From Micrasema longulum (Eukaryota > Arthropoda > Insecta > Trichoptera > Brachycentridae), in the NCBI GenBank assembly GCA_022494885.1, contig JAGVSM010004237.1:1-64000 (forward strand): a stretch of 64,000 nt of DNA. Direction: 5' to 3'. The position numbers and the translations under genes were made by a program. Shown piece after piece: positions 43,441 through 54,655 of the stretch. Each line of letters starts with the position of its first letter. The stretch's first letter is position 1. Below the pieces are notes generated by a model that was not told where the DNA came from, did no database searches, and worked only from the letters and a program-made list of their open reading frames with translations.

Positions 43441-43894
43441 TAGAACTCTTCCATCTATTAACTATTATAATAAAAGAACTGAAACCTTTGTAATGTGGAT
43501 TATCATTCATCCGACTGAACCATTGAATTTGCCATCTCATTTTATAACTTAGAGATAAACATTTCTAGCTTTCGTCGAACGTACTTAACAAATTATCATT
43601 TCATAAATAATATTTTACGCAGGTGTTCACCGATTAGGCTAACATATTAGTAACCTCAAGCTCTAGTAGCTTTGTTATTACGATCATATATCAAACCCGT
43701 GTTATAGCTAGCTACATACATAAAGTACATGGTGGTAAGGCAGTCGATTTCAGTAAAATGGGAGGGATAAAGAGCTTTAAAAAAGGACCCGTAAAATGAA
43801 TATCTAGAATGTTTAATAAAACTTTTTCTGTGCCCCACAAGAGAAAAAACACAAATTATTACATTTATGAGTACAAACTATCAGGTCTTAAAAA
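43441..43894. other. Unassigned stretch
   Basis: Nothing recognised. Confidence 0.4.
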
Positions 43895-43965
43895 ACGGTA
43901 ATTAAAATCAATGTGATCACACCGCAAATCGAACCTAGATCCCTTGTGTGAAAAGTGTCTTATAG
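43895..43965 (-). repeat. SINE-2 head fragment, diverged
   Basis: 'gtgatcacaccgcaaatcga', 'acctagatcccttgtgtga' and 'aaagtgtctta' read as the complement of a decayed SINE-2 tRNA-like head. It stops at the start of the GC-rich element. Confidence 0.5.
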
Positions 43966-44400
43966 CCCCGCTACACTATGCTCTTTGCGGTGCTCCTCAC
44001 TTTGCTCCTCGCGCTGCCGCCCTCTCGCCCGACGTTGCCCTCTCCGCCCACACACTGCTCTACTCGCGCTTTTAATGTCGACGCTCCGCACTTGTCATTT
44101 GTTTTTCTATACAATGGATGATGAAACTGTGACATACAAAGAAACAAACATCATTAAAAAATGACACGTGCGTCTTTTGTGAGCACTCGATGCGTACTGC
44201 GACCGTGCAATTATGTAGCCAGCTATTTGCGCTCATATTGCCGATCCTTCGACTCGCGCTCAAACCCCGACAAAACAGGGAGCGGTGGGCACGACGAGGA
44301 GCATCACATGCGGCATGACGAGTAATGTTGCCACACTATGTCTGTGCCTCGCTACTTCTCACGCCACTCATCGAGTGTGTGTCAAGCCCATTAGCAACAA
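43966..44400. mobile_element. GC-rich Harbinger-like MITE (tentative)
   Basis: A sharp GC island between AT-rich flanks. It starts 'tagccccgctacactatg' and ends 'gtgtgtcaagccca', loosely complementary, with TTA on both outer sides (43961-43963 region and 44389-44391 region). Such TTA or TNA duplications are typical of PIF/Harbinger. Inside each end are 'gcggtgctcctcactttgc' and its approximate complement near 44285-44315 ('gacgaggagcatcacatg'). A short frame at 44111-44161 begins MDDETVTYKETN and stops. No transposase domain is recognisable. Confidence 0.4.
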
Positions 44401-44822
44401 CACAACGTAGATAATACCGGTATAACTATTTTATGAAAAAAAAAACAAAAAAAACTTCTCCACTCTTCCACTCTATTCCCTCACTAATTTTTGCTCCTTT
44501 TTTCTCTTGTCTTATGTAAAAAAAAAATTAACTATGTAATATGTTCTCTCGTTATATTTGAGAAAAACTTTACCTGGATGTTTGAATTTTTTTTAATAGG
44601 TGTTGTTTTTTCTAAATAAAAAAAAATTCAAAACGTGGTTTTCGATTTTTAGGATGTTTATGGTGAAATTAGCTTTTTTGTTTTTTGTCGACTAATCTTT
44701 ACATTATTTTGCATTGATTACTTTTTTTAAATTATTTCTAACAAGATTAGAGAAAAACCAGTCTGAAAAAGCCATATCTATTAAATTTTACCTTGACAAT
44801 TTGTTTATCATAATTATTGTAA
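44401..44822. other. AT-rich stretch
   Basis: Homopolymer-rich. Nothing recognised. Confidence 0.5.
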
Positions 44823-44879
44823 ATGTGTGTAAACGTGGGTCGTTTGACGGAATGCTAGCCTTAGTAAGAAAACGCACGA

Positions 44880-45315
44880 TTTTGTTTTCTTTTAAGGACA
44901 ATATACATTTCAAGACGACTTTCCAACTTCTTTATCCCTTCGAAAAGTAATTTTGCTTCAGCTCTTCAAAATAGTGAGAAATTTCGGTCATCACTCATCA
45001 TTTGTTGCAAAACAGCGTCCTTAGAGCCATTTTTTTATGTTTAGGAGCAGGAGCAGGAATTCGCATGGGTCTAGATCTGGTAAATACGGTGGTACGGGTG
45101 GTCGATAAATTCGTAGCCTTATTGGTTCAATTTTGCCTGCACAGCGGCCGATCTGTAAGCGGGTGCATTGTCATATCGTATCATGAATTTCGTTGAAGAT
45201 TTCTGGTGTAGTGGCGATATTTAAGGGCCCTGGTGGTCATCATCAAAAACACTCATACTACCGCGAACAAATTCAGCTTTCCGAAATCTAATTATTTTTA
45301 GCAACGCACTGTGGA
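44880..45315 (-). pseudogene. mariner transposase, middle and C-terminal part
   Basis: Minus-strand text reads RFRKAEFVRG, S-V-F-D-D-D-H-Q-G-P, then ATTPEIFNEIHDTI, and then jumps straight to DNAPAYRSAAVQAKLNQ and GYEFIDHP. The D of DNAPA is the second catalytic Asp of the D,D34D triad. The section carrying the first Asp (normally about 100 residues) is deleted at the junction near 45175. Later come EISHYFEELKQNYFSKG and IKKLESRL. Frameshifts and stops follow the DHP block, so the third Asp region is scrambled. Confidence 0.75.
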
Positions 45316-46759
45316 ACCAAATTCAGATTTCATGATAAAAAGTGCAAACATTTTTCATTGTGTTTAACTTATTTACAGATAAATTGTGTAATACATAAAG
45401 TACGTTTTCAAAACCAAAAACGGCAGTGATGGAATCAAAGAGGAACACTGTGAAATCATGCGTTGACCTGTTGCTTCAGTCAAATTGCAATCGTGAGCGG
45501 AAGTGTGCATCATATATTGGCGTGCTGCGACAAATTCCTATATATTATTTTATGCCAATCATATTTTTTAGGTTTTTTTATTGAATCAAAAAGCAATCGA
45601 AATATTTTTGATAAATATGAAGTACATGTTTATTAAGAAATATTTAAGTTCAATGCATTATGTAACTTAATAGACGTTATAATAATAAGAATGTACATTT
45701 CCCTTCCCCTCTTTCCCCTCCTTATCTTCTCTTCAAGCATTCTTGTTCTAATCCCGCCCAATTTACAATAATTTACTGTTCTTAAAAAAATATATAAAAA
45801 TTCTTTGATTATTGAAAAATATTTATGAGTACATGAAAATAACATTTTTACATGTATTTATTTAATATGTAATATATTTTCTTTACTAACTGTGTATACT
45901 TTGTGGAAATCTGTTATTAGTTTTGAGTTTATACACTATGTCTGTTTGTTTACTTTAAATATGTGTGTAAAACTGTTCATTTCCCAAATAAAATAAAATA
46001 AAATAGGCAAATTTCGTGTTGATTTCTGCCCCCTGACGCGTTGACTTTAGCAGAAATATTACAATATGTTTAATAAAAACCTGTAAAAATTAAATCTATG
46101 TTTTATGTCCTTGGTTATTGTAGAATTTTTCTTTTTCTTTTTTTTTACAGCTTTTTCACTGTCATATTTTCTCATGGTCTTGAAATCGTAGGATTATTTT
46201 GTTACCGAACGGAAAACTTTTGGAAGAAGTAAGAAAGAGGCAAGAAATACAGACGTTAAACGTTTCGTAGACGTTTTACGAGGAAATCTTAAAAAATAAA
46301 TACCAACGATGATATATTATTAAATATAATTCTTATACTATCGGATTTTTATGTTCTTTGACTCCAAAATTTACCAATGATAAAAAAAAGAGTTTTCATC
46401 GGAAACGCCAGAGTTGCATGTACTCCAAAATTTTAAAAATACAGCGAAGTTGTGGAGAAGAATCACAAAATGGAGGTAACAATATATGATCGAAAACATA
46501 TAAATGATGAATCGGAGACTAGTGTTGAATCTGATTCAACAGATCGTAAATTAATATATATTTAAATATATTCATGAATGTTTAAAACAATATCAAAAAC
46601 GTTACATAAAAAAAACACTTGATAAAATAATTTATCTTTGCTAACATTTGTTTCATATTTTTATTGCAGAAACTTAAAAAGGATTTAAAAAATATTTGAA
46701 AGATATTTCTAGTAATAAATTATCAAAAAAATATTCTTCGGGTGTTTTTTTTAATTTGG

Positions 46760-46920
46760 GCCCACTGTGCGACGATGCAAGCTTGTCATAAACAGCATCC
46801 AGTTCGGCTTTGATTTCTGCATTGTCTTTTCGTTTCACAAGAAAGAACTTATTTACTAAACAATATTCGACTTTTGTAATTTTTCACAAAACACAGTTGC
46901 TGGCTTGCAACGGCCGTAAA
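46760..46920 (-). pseudogene. mariner transposase, N-terminal helix-turn-helix part
   Basis: Minus-strand frame with VEYCLVNKFFLVKRKDN and AEIKAELDAVYD, then ASSHSG. The family pattern 'KFF...GK.NAEIKAELDAVYG..APS.STV..W' is the first DNA-binding helix-turn-helix of mariner transposases. The frame diverges after SHSGP, where unrelated sequence begins. That breakpoint marks one side of the insertion. Confidence 0.7.
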
Positions 46921-47074
46921 AATCAAACTAATTGTTTTTTTGCTTCAAATTTTGACAGACGTCAAATGTTGGATGGCAGATGTTAGAGCCAATATGACAT
47001 TTGTTTTCACATAACGCAATCTATCGAATGCAAGCTTTCCGTCAAACGACCCTCGTATTTACACTATACAAAAA

Positions 47075-48154
47075 TTTAAACTAAGCTGTACGGTTATGCC
47101 AATAAATAAATCCTATTATAACTAGTGTTATAATGTAAGATTTATAAAATATTATATATCGGCATGTATGCAAGTTATACCATGGAAGAAACATATGGCA
47201 AAATTTTCAGAAGGATAAAAAAACCTTGCCATTTCGTAAGAAAAATAAATCTAAACGCAGTTTATCTTGTGTTGTTGATTTACATTAGTCTAATTTTACT
47301 ATCGTATGCGTCTGTACTAAGTTAATTGTGGCATTTAAACTGGCAGTTACGCATGGCTTATTCCTTTTATTTACAATATGAAAATCAAGTACATCTCATC
47401 CGCTGTATTAAATTTAGGGATAATGAGCGGTATTCCTTGCTTATTTAGTGGGAATGATTTGTTCGCTGTATTGAATTTGATCGAATGCAAGCTAGATAGT
47501 GGTTAATTTCGATTAAATACATCAATCGTGTTAAAGTGTGTGTGGGTGTTTTTCAACCTATTTGTAGACTGTTCTACCCCTCTTTTTTATTCAACAATCA
47601 TTTTTTATATCGATTCGTCGATTGCTTGACCACCCTGTATAACACAGTGAAAGTACAGTATGAAATAGCCAAACACTTTGTACGTTCAATTATGTACTGA
47701 GCTTGTTTAATTGTTAAAATTAGCAACGCTACACTTGGTTATATTCGGAATGAATATGTGTGTAAAATTAGAACATCGCTTCCGTTTCCATGCACTTGCA
47801 CATGCTTGGGAGTTAGGACCATCTAGCACGTGCAACTGCTATTAAACTAATGAAAACGTTTCTTAATTGAAATCAAGTACGCGACACAGTGGAAACCCTT
47901 GGTACATTGAAAGTTAATTTACAAAGGAACGGATATATTCGAATTAAAACGTATTCAGCTATTTTGATTTTGCGATGAATTATGGTTTTTTGATTACCGC
48001 GTTAAATTGTTTTAATGGTTTCTATTTAAAATGGTAAATACCAAGTTGTTTTACAATCTCAACGGTCGTTTTATTTATAAAAAACATTCCGATTTTACTC
48101 CTGATTCCTTCAGAATATTAAAAATAGTAAAATTCGTCAAAGATGATAATATGT
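47075..48154. other. Unassigned stretch
   Basis: Near 47630 the phrase 'ccaccctgtataaca' could be a lone MITE-F type tip. Nothing else recognised. Confidence 0.4.
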
Positions 48155-48226
48155 TCAACACCATCATTCTAGTCATTTCCATATTCCCACTAAGTGATAC
48201 AAAGGGCAGTGCATTGATACTTCAGT
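48155..48226 (-). repeat. SINE-1 3' end fragment
   Basis: 'caccatcattctagtcattt', 'ccatattcccactaagtgat' and 'agggcagtgcattgatactt' are the complement of the SINE-1 end ('gtaccaatgcagtgccct', 'tggaaagggaatgatg'). Confidence 0.65.
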
Positions 48227-48842
48227 GGTAGCAAATATTGTTCGTTTAATACATAAAGGCCAATTATCACATTTGCGCCTCCGATCTACTTCAGAAACAA
48301 TGCAATATTCCAGTGAAACAGACTATTTTCAATACATATTTCATGGCAGAAGTTCTGATCAACCACAAAGCGAACTAATGTTCGTTTAATTTTCTTTAGG
48401 ATTTTTATCTATACCATCGACTTAAAAACTCTCATTCAGAATTCTGAATTTATTTTACACGCAGAAATCTATTTTTAATTCTACCCGGACACCGGTAAAA
48501 TTAATTTTACATCATTGTAGTCAATAGGGATCTGATACTAAGTGAAGGGGCCAACACTGTTCTGGCATCGAGACAACACTATTACGTAGGCAAAAAGGTC
48601 TATAACTTTTTGCCAGAACCATGAAAAGACGGGAGTGTTGTCAAGTTGCGGAAGGTGTTTACCTCGATCTTTCATGACATTGATCGTAGGGAGTCAGAAA
48701 AGTTGATGCATGCCACGGATTGGAGATTCTTACTAGATGTCAAAAATAAAATATGAAATTAAAGAATAATTTTTAAATATATAAATACAGATGGCAACCA
48801 TGAAGTTTCGCATTATAAATAAATTGTCTATGTTTTATGAAT
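48227..48842. other. Unassigned stretch
   Basis: 48480-48720 is less AT-rich and may be LINE 3' UTR, but no copy elsewhere in the window confirms it. Confidence 0.35.
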
Positions 48843-48940
48843 GTTTGTATGTGTATGCGCATAGGTGTATGTACGTGTGTGTGTATGTACATGTGTATAT
48901 ATAAGTGTGTATGTGTGAATGTATATGTATCAAAATGTGT
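48843..48940. repeat. Imperfect (TG)n/(TATG)n microsatellite
   Basis: 'gtttgtatgtgtatgcgc', 'gtacgtgtgtgtgtatgtac' and 'gtgtgtatgtgtgaatg' form an interrupted TG-rich tract. Confidence 0.75.
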
Positions 48941-48974
48941 ATACGAGTAAGTTTATACTTTATTAGTCTGTGCT

Positions 48975-49105
48975 CTATTAATTTGTTAACTAGTATCATT
49001 TATTACAACGTAATTGCCTAGCTTGCAACGGGGTATGGACCCTTGTTAGCTGAGCAAAGTGAACGTTAAATTGTATTTTTGATAAAATGTGTAAATAAAT
49101 AAATA
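48975..49105 (+). mobile_element. LINE 3' UTR and (TAAA)n tail, second copy
   Basis: 'gtaattgcctagcttgcaac', 'ggggtatggacccttgttag' and 'ctgagcaaagtgaacg' repeat 5790-5931, followed by 'gtgtaaataaataaataaa'. Together they define a LINE family whose coding part is not in this window. Confidence 0.65.
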
Positions 49106-49142
49106 AAATAAAAATAAAAATTAGTAAAACTGCAAATACAAG

Positions 49143-49370
49143 TCCACCTCATAATATAGTGGTTGGCATATTTGCCTATCGAGCTTTAAATATTAATTTT
49201 AGGGGTACTTCTACACTGTAACGTTTCATAGTTCCTGGGCGGGCACTTGTAGAGTAAGACTTATTACATTTCCCTCTATAGAACAAAATGATCAAGATAC
49301 GCTGCAATCAGAGTACCAATCCAGTGCCTTATTGACCACTGGGTGTGAATAGAGAAATGATAATTATGAA
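49143..49370 (+). repeat. SINE-1 copy, diverged
   Basis: Head 'cctcataatatagtggttgg' (A-box relic), B-box lost, then 'ggtacttctacactgtaacg', 'cctgggcgggcacttgtaga', 'gatcaagatacgctgcaatc', 'gagtaccaatccagtgcc'. Only a short 'gataattatga' remains of the tail. Confidence 0.75.
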
Positions 49371-49699
49371 AATTGAGAATCAAAATTTTTTTTTAGCACG
49401 CATGGGGTAAATGTTTTAATGAATAGCTGATTTAGAGAATATGCGGTGCTAAAGAATTTTTAATTATTTTGAAAATAAATATTTGAACATAGCTTTTCTG
49501 CCGCTCTCTTGCAGATGATTCCTGGTATTGTGTAAAAAAGGCAACACGTTGGACTGATTATGCCTAGCTAAAACGACCAAACACAGGTTTTGTTGTCTCG
49601 TTTTCCGCACCTCAAAACTTAATCAACTTTTTTTTGAGGAAGAGTATCAGAACAAAATTTTCTGTTTCGGAATTTTTTCAGTTTTTCAAAATTATATTT

Positions 49700-49999
49700 T
49701 AAAATTGTATACCGTTCGTCCGAAGATGGCATATAAAACAATAACGCTCATTGTAAATATCTATATTGTCTCAAAATATCTCTGTGGAATCTCAAAACTC
49801 ATTGTAAAAGATATTGAAACTGTACAATTAGTTCCCTGAAGAAATAAAGGAGACAGAAAAGATCGAAATATTTCAAATTAATTTGAAAAAATACGTTGTT
49901 GAGAAGTTTTTATAAAAAAAAATGTTATGTTATTAAAAGTTTATATTAGTTCTTAAAATGTTATGAACTAACTTAATAAAGCATAAATAAATAAATAAT
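49700..49999 (+). mobile_element. LINE 3' end with C-terminal codons
   Basis: A short frame ends F-P-E-E-I-K-E-T-E-K-I-E-I-F-Q, then INLKKYVVEKFL and a stop near 49914. This has the 'LP.EIK.....F+..LK..L' layout of Jockey/CR1 C-termini. A UTR and 'gcataaataaataaataatt' tail follow. Confidence 0.55.
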
Positions 50000-51544
50000 T
50001 CAGAGAGAAATTCCTGGAATACATTTATATGAAGAAAAGTAAGACCACGTTCCTTATTAATAATTTACAGAAATGCGAATAACACCAAACAATTTTCTAA
50101 CAAAAAACAATAATCTGTCCTTATTTTATCTCAGTTTTGAGCTTTACTAAGTTTTTTTATTTAATTCAAACTTTTGTAGAAAGTCAATAAGAGATCTTGA
50201 TATGGCAGAGAAATCTCTTCCAACAACCCAAAGTTTTTTCTATCAAGTTTTGGAGGATTAAGTTTAAGATTAGTTTACAGAACACCACTGAAAAATTACT
50301 TCTTATTTTTAAATAAAATAAAAAATATCGTTTCTAAACTAGTACATATCAAAACATTGAGACTTTTCATCGGCCCACTGAGATTTTCTGCAAAGGTGCA
50401 CCAGTTGGGGCCGCTTATATTGATTTGTTAGATATTAGAGTAAGATATGAGTTAATTGTGATTTTTAAAAAAAAATATAAATTAGTATTAACATACATTG
50501 CAACAGAAATGTAGAACATTTAAGAAAAGGTTATATGGAAATCTATGGTCCATAGTGTTTATAAATTAGTAATTATATATTTTTTTAATTTGCATTTATT
50601 TAATTATACACGTGCTTCCACTTTCCATTATTTTGTAACCCAACTCAACACAGGGCCCTTGCCTTCATAGAGTTTACATACGTTATTATTTATTTTTTTT
50701 GTAATATGTTTGTATTTGTATGAATAAATAAATAAATAAACAAAATTAGTATTCCGTTACAAAATATTTGAAATTATATTAGTTAAGCGTTTTAATAAGT
50801 TAGTACGTGTTAACAATGGCCCTTAATGGTACTAGTCGATTTAAGTGAGTAGAAGTTGAATTGTTTAACCATAGTTTACTGGCTAAGTACCCACTTAACT
50901 TAAGCTAGGTTAATCTAATGGAGCTTTCCTAATCCTTTGGTTTACTTTGGCCTCTCCGGGCTAAAAGTTTATTTGTGGATATGGAGAGCTTAAATATTGA
51001 TTCTGAATGCAGCAAACTTGTATTGTCCGGGTACAAAACAATCGTGTATGATTCAACAATTCTAAATGAAATTACATGCATTACAATACATAAACAATAA
51101 TCAATAGATTAAAAATCAAGCAGTGTAAGAGGATTCAAATATGGAATCTTGATAGTGGATTTAGAAAATAAAGATAATAGTATATCACTTAAATATACCT
51201 ACAAGTAAATACTGCACGTTTTAGAAGTATTATTTTAATAACTCTATGTAACGACTGTCGTCAGACTTTATATTTTTTATATGTATCGAACAAAATTTCG
51301 CTTGGTTTTTTTTTATTGTAAGTTGGAGATCAATGATCGTCGGGTGAATGCCAAAATCGCGAATATGGAAAAACGTCATTTTGATATAATAAGGTTCGAA
51401 GTTTGAAACTGGCGTCATAAATTTATTTATATAATTAAACTAGTTTCGTATGGTTAAATATCTAAAAAAATCTATTTGTTAAGATAATTAATTAAAAAAT
51501 GAAATTATTCAACATATGACGTAATTTTTATCACATTTTTATTA
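50000..51544. other. Mostly unassigned, with small repeat scraps
   Basis: A MITE-E scrap lies near 50500-50555 ('gtagaacatttaagaaaagg', 'ttatatggaaatctatgg'). A LINE-type tail 'gaataaataaataaataaac' lies near 50720. The rest is AT-rich with no recognised feature. Confidence 0.4.
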
Positions 51545-51845
51545 AAATATTACAACGGAGATGAAGAACATTTAAGAGAAGGTAATAAAGAAGTCTAGGC
51601 ATCTACAGGGCTTATGACCTGTCAATGGCTGGTTTTGGCTTATGACCTGTCAAGGCTGATGACCTGTCAATGACAAGTCATAAGCCCTGTAGATGACTTG
51701 ACTTCTATATTACCTTCTCTTAAATGTTCTTCATCTCTGTTGTAATATGTTAATATAAACAGCTCCCTAGGGACTTGAATCCAGTTCTTGTTTACAAAAG
51801 TTTAGACAAACTCAAAATATTGTTCACATTGTTAATATTGGTATT
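51545..51845. mobile_element. MITE-E copy with near-perfect central hairpin
   Basis: 'gatgaagaacatttaagaga', 'aggtaataaagaagtctagg' and 'catctacagggcttatgacc' on the left face 'ggtc'-type text, 'aagtcataagccctgtagat', 'ttctatattaccttctctt' and 'aaatgttcttcatctctgtt' on the right, about 75 bp per arm. The middle holds three 'atgacctgtcaa' units. The outer right arm continues through 'cagctccctagggacttg', 'gtttacaaaagtttagac' and 'aaactcaaaatattg'. The left outer arm is missing. No coding sequence. Confidence 0.8.
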
Positions 51846-52919
51846 GCTAAAATTGTTGAAAATAAATTATTTGTAGTTTTTGTGAAGTTTTCGTATGCGG
51901 TATCTAACGTTTTTTCAAATATTTAGATTGTATTTTACTAACATTAACAATAAAAAATAAATAGGAATATATCAATTATAAGTATTTTTTAAAAAAGCCA
52001 TTTAAGTATGATTATTTACCGATAAATGAAAGGACGAAAAATTTGGAAAAAAGTATTATATTCCGTGAATTCACCACACTTGATATTTTAGCATGGTAAA
52101 TTATTCAAATAAGTAAGAATGTGTTCAATGCCAATGTCTCGAAACAAATATTCGTGAATTCGCCATCGCATAAATGGGTATTAAGTATTTAGTCAGATTG
52201 GTGAAATGGTAGGTGGTCAGATCTTGGTCTTGGTACACAATTTAAAATTCGCTGTTTAGGTAGTGTGTACTCCGTTTCGAATAATTAACTATATTGGTAT
52301 ATTTAACTGAAAACTGGCAAAAATGCAGATTCGTGACTTTGGCATTGGCTCAATAATATGTATTTCTTAAAAATATTAATTATTATTATTCCTGCTTATA
52401 ACGTTCTTTGTTGCAATATAACTGACACTGAGTGTTTATTTAAATCTGGTTGAAACCATTCTAAATGATGTTAAGAACATAATTATCAAACGTTATAACT
52501 CCCAACAAAATTGAATTGTTGTGTATTTATTACAAAGGTAGTAATAACGTATCCCAAATTCCATGTGACTAAAAGTTCAGTTGGGTTACAACGGAATGGT
52601 AACTGAAAATTTTGAAGAACAAATAAAATTACAGCAAAAATTAAGCATTCGTATAGCTCATATACGAAAATATTTTTTTTTTTTACTTGTTAATACCTAC
52701 TCATTTCTTATACTTATGTCCTATTTTTCGCACCACAAAAAATTTCGATACAAAATACATCTACTTCAGAAAAATTAGATCAATTTATTGTGATCACACT
52801 GGTAATCGATCTATCTTGTATCAAAGTACATTAATCATTAGGTGTAACAAAAGTTGCGAAACCTAAATAATTGTTAAAAAAATAAACAAAACGTTTTGAT
52901 AAAAAAAATAAAAAATTAT
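51846..52919. other. Unassigned stretch
   Basis: AT-rich. No feature supported. Confidence 0.5.
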
Positions 52920-53050
52920 AGTAATTCTTCTTTTGTCATCCGCCCCAAAGTGGAGCGTGTGGACATCACCAGACGCCTCTAGAAGACCCTTTCCAGCTGA
53001 CACTCTCGCCTCCTCCCACGTCTATCCCGCGTCAAAGAATCAAGCAGATT
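52920..53050 (-). mobile_element. LINE 3' end related to 14570-14845
   Basis: 'attcttcttttgtcatccg' (complement of a GAA-rich tail), 'ccccaaagtggagcgtgtgg', 'acatcaccagacgcctct' and 'agaagaccctttccagctga' parallel the minus-strand LINE end at 14.6 kb ('acatcaccaaacgcctcc', 'aaaagatcctatcgccagc'). Confidence 0.5.
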
Positions 53051-53822
53051 TCGAACTTAAAACATTCTTTTAATTCAGTTTATTACTTTATTTGGAACCA
53101 GTTGTTTGTCAAAGTGGACAAAATAGTTTGCACGAAAAAAGTCAAATAAAAATTCGTCATTTTGTCAAACAAACAACCATTACTGTTTAACTGTTTATAG
53201 TGCTACTGGCCCTTAACTTGATTGTTTGTAACTTGCTGGCGTAATCATATCTAGATATCTGAATGGATTACATACTTCAAATTTCTTAGTAGCAGTAAAA
53301 TTAATTAGAAACGTAAGAGTCCTTGCAAAAATGATTTTATCATGACTCATTAGTGATCTATATCGGAACAAATTAATGTACAAAATCAATTGCATACTAG
53401 CTAATTACATTTTGTCACCATACTGAACTTATCGTAGTTTAATGTTAAAGGGCATGTAATGTTAACCATTTTAACTCGTATACATTGAGAACAAAATTAC
53501 TAAATTACATAATTATTTACGAAAATTGTGCATTTAATCGATATCTTTATGTTTTTTTAAAGAATATCCTTTATCGCGTTATTCGTTTCTCATTCATTAT
53601 TTATTTGGTTTATTAATGACTTATTTTCTACGGGCATTTTCAATTCAGGCAAATATAGTTGACATATAATAACAAATTTATGTAGTAACACAACGAACAT
53701 AGTAAAAAAACAAGAATTTTAGAAAAAATGTTCACGTATAATATAAAGAAAAAGAAAAATGCCTTAAATTCGGATATAAAGAACATAAATATAGTTATTT
53801 ATTTATTTATACTGTTTGACAA
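53051..53822. other. Unassigned, with one imperfect inverted repeat
   Basis: 'gttgtttgtcaaagtgga' at 53101-53118 faces 'attttgtcaaacaaacaac' at 53157-53175. Otherwise AT-rich. Confidence 0.4.
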
Positions 53823-54043
53823 ACGCTGTGGCGCAGTTGGTTGGATGGCTATCTGTGAAACTGGCGTCGCGGGTTCGATTCCCGCCAGTTGCAAGAAAAA
53901 AATCCAAGAAAGATTTCTTTCGCAATTGGTCTGGGTGTTGTGGTGTATTTTTCATTACCTTCTTCCATCCTCTCTATCCCACTTGCTGACAAGCCTCAAA
54001 ATAGAGGCTTAGCGGGTTATTCCTTTAAAAATAAAAAATAAAA
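53823..54043 (+). repeat. SINE-3 (tRNA-derived)
   Basis: The head contains an A-box 'gtggcgcagttggttggatg' and a perfect T-arm GCGGG-TTCGATT-CCCGC (53869-53885) with B-box 'ggttcgattcc'. The non-tRNA body includes 'tttctttcgcaattggtctg', 'cttgctgacaagcctcaa' and 'aatagaggcttagcgggtta', with a small hairpin AAGCCTC/GAGGCTT. It ends in an A-rich 'ataaaaaataaaaac'. The intact promoter boxes suggest a young copy. A lone tRNA gene is unlikely because the 5' half does not give a clean cloverleaf. Confidence 0.7.
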
Positions 54044-54655
54044 ACGGTTCTACGAACCTTGTTTAAAAAAACATTTTCAGAAATAATCACAAGTGAACAA
54101 TTCATTATGAAATACATAATATGAAATGTAATAAATGACTTAAAATAAAACAAGTGAACATAAAATATTAAAAAAAACAACAAAAAGTTTTTTAAAAAAA
54201 CATAACATCTCTAAATAAAAGAACATGAGAAAATCTTATATTCTTAATATAGCAAAGTTGAGTTGAAAATAACTTATGTAACATAAAAATAAAAAAACAA
54301 AAAACAAAGTAACAATTAAAAGAAAATTAATGCAACATGAGTATTTTATAAACAATAAGTTTTTTAGAGCAATTAGATAACTTAAATTATTTAATTAACA
54401 TATTTATTATATCAGTTGGTAGGAAGAAGTTGCCATCTGGCAATAAATATGCCAGTTTACAACATATATTATGTTCAGCACGTTAAAATAAAGAAATAAA
54501 AAATACGTTTTCAAGTAATCTTTAATAAAATATTTAAAAATAAATTCATTACTTTTCTCAAAAATAACGAGTAAGATAACATTTTAATTCATTCAACAGA
54601 ATTTGTATTAAAAATATAGAATATTTGTTTAAACGATTTCCATACCATCTTACAT
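54044..54655. other. AT-rich stretch upstream of the LINE
   Basis: Contains no coding motif; possibly further truncated LINE or flank. Confidence 0.4.

Larger units (their letters stand above)
44823..47074 (-). mobile_element. mariner element, internally deleted and split
   Basis: Inverted ends 'acgtgggtcgtttgacgg' at 44833-44850 and 'ccgtcaaacgaccctcgt' at 47039-47056 match except one base, the usual mariner tip. On the minus strand the N-terminal and C-terminal transposase blocks lie in the right order but are separated by roughly 1.4 kb of other DNA (about 45315-46745). That DNA includes a LINE-like A-rich end near 46000. A mariner is normally about 1.3 kb, so the 2.25-kb span reflects this insertion plus an internal deletion. 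Confidence 0.75.

Noticed and set aside
43955..44263. Cys/Arg/Ser/Leu-rich frames on both strands
   Set aside because: They fall in the GC-rich Harbinger-like island and reflect its composition.
53823..53893. A tRNA gene with perfect T-arm
   Set aside because: No clean acceptor or anticodon stem, and it continues into a non-tRNA body with an A-rich end.
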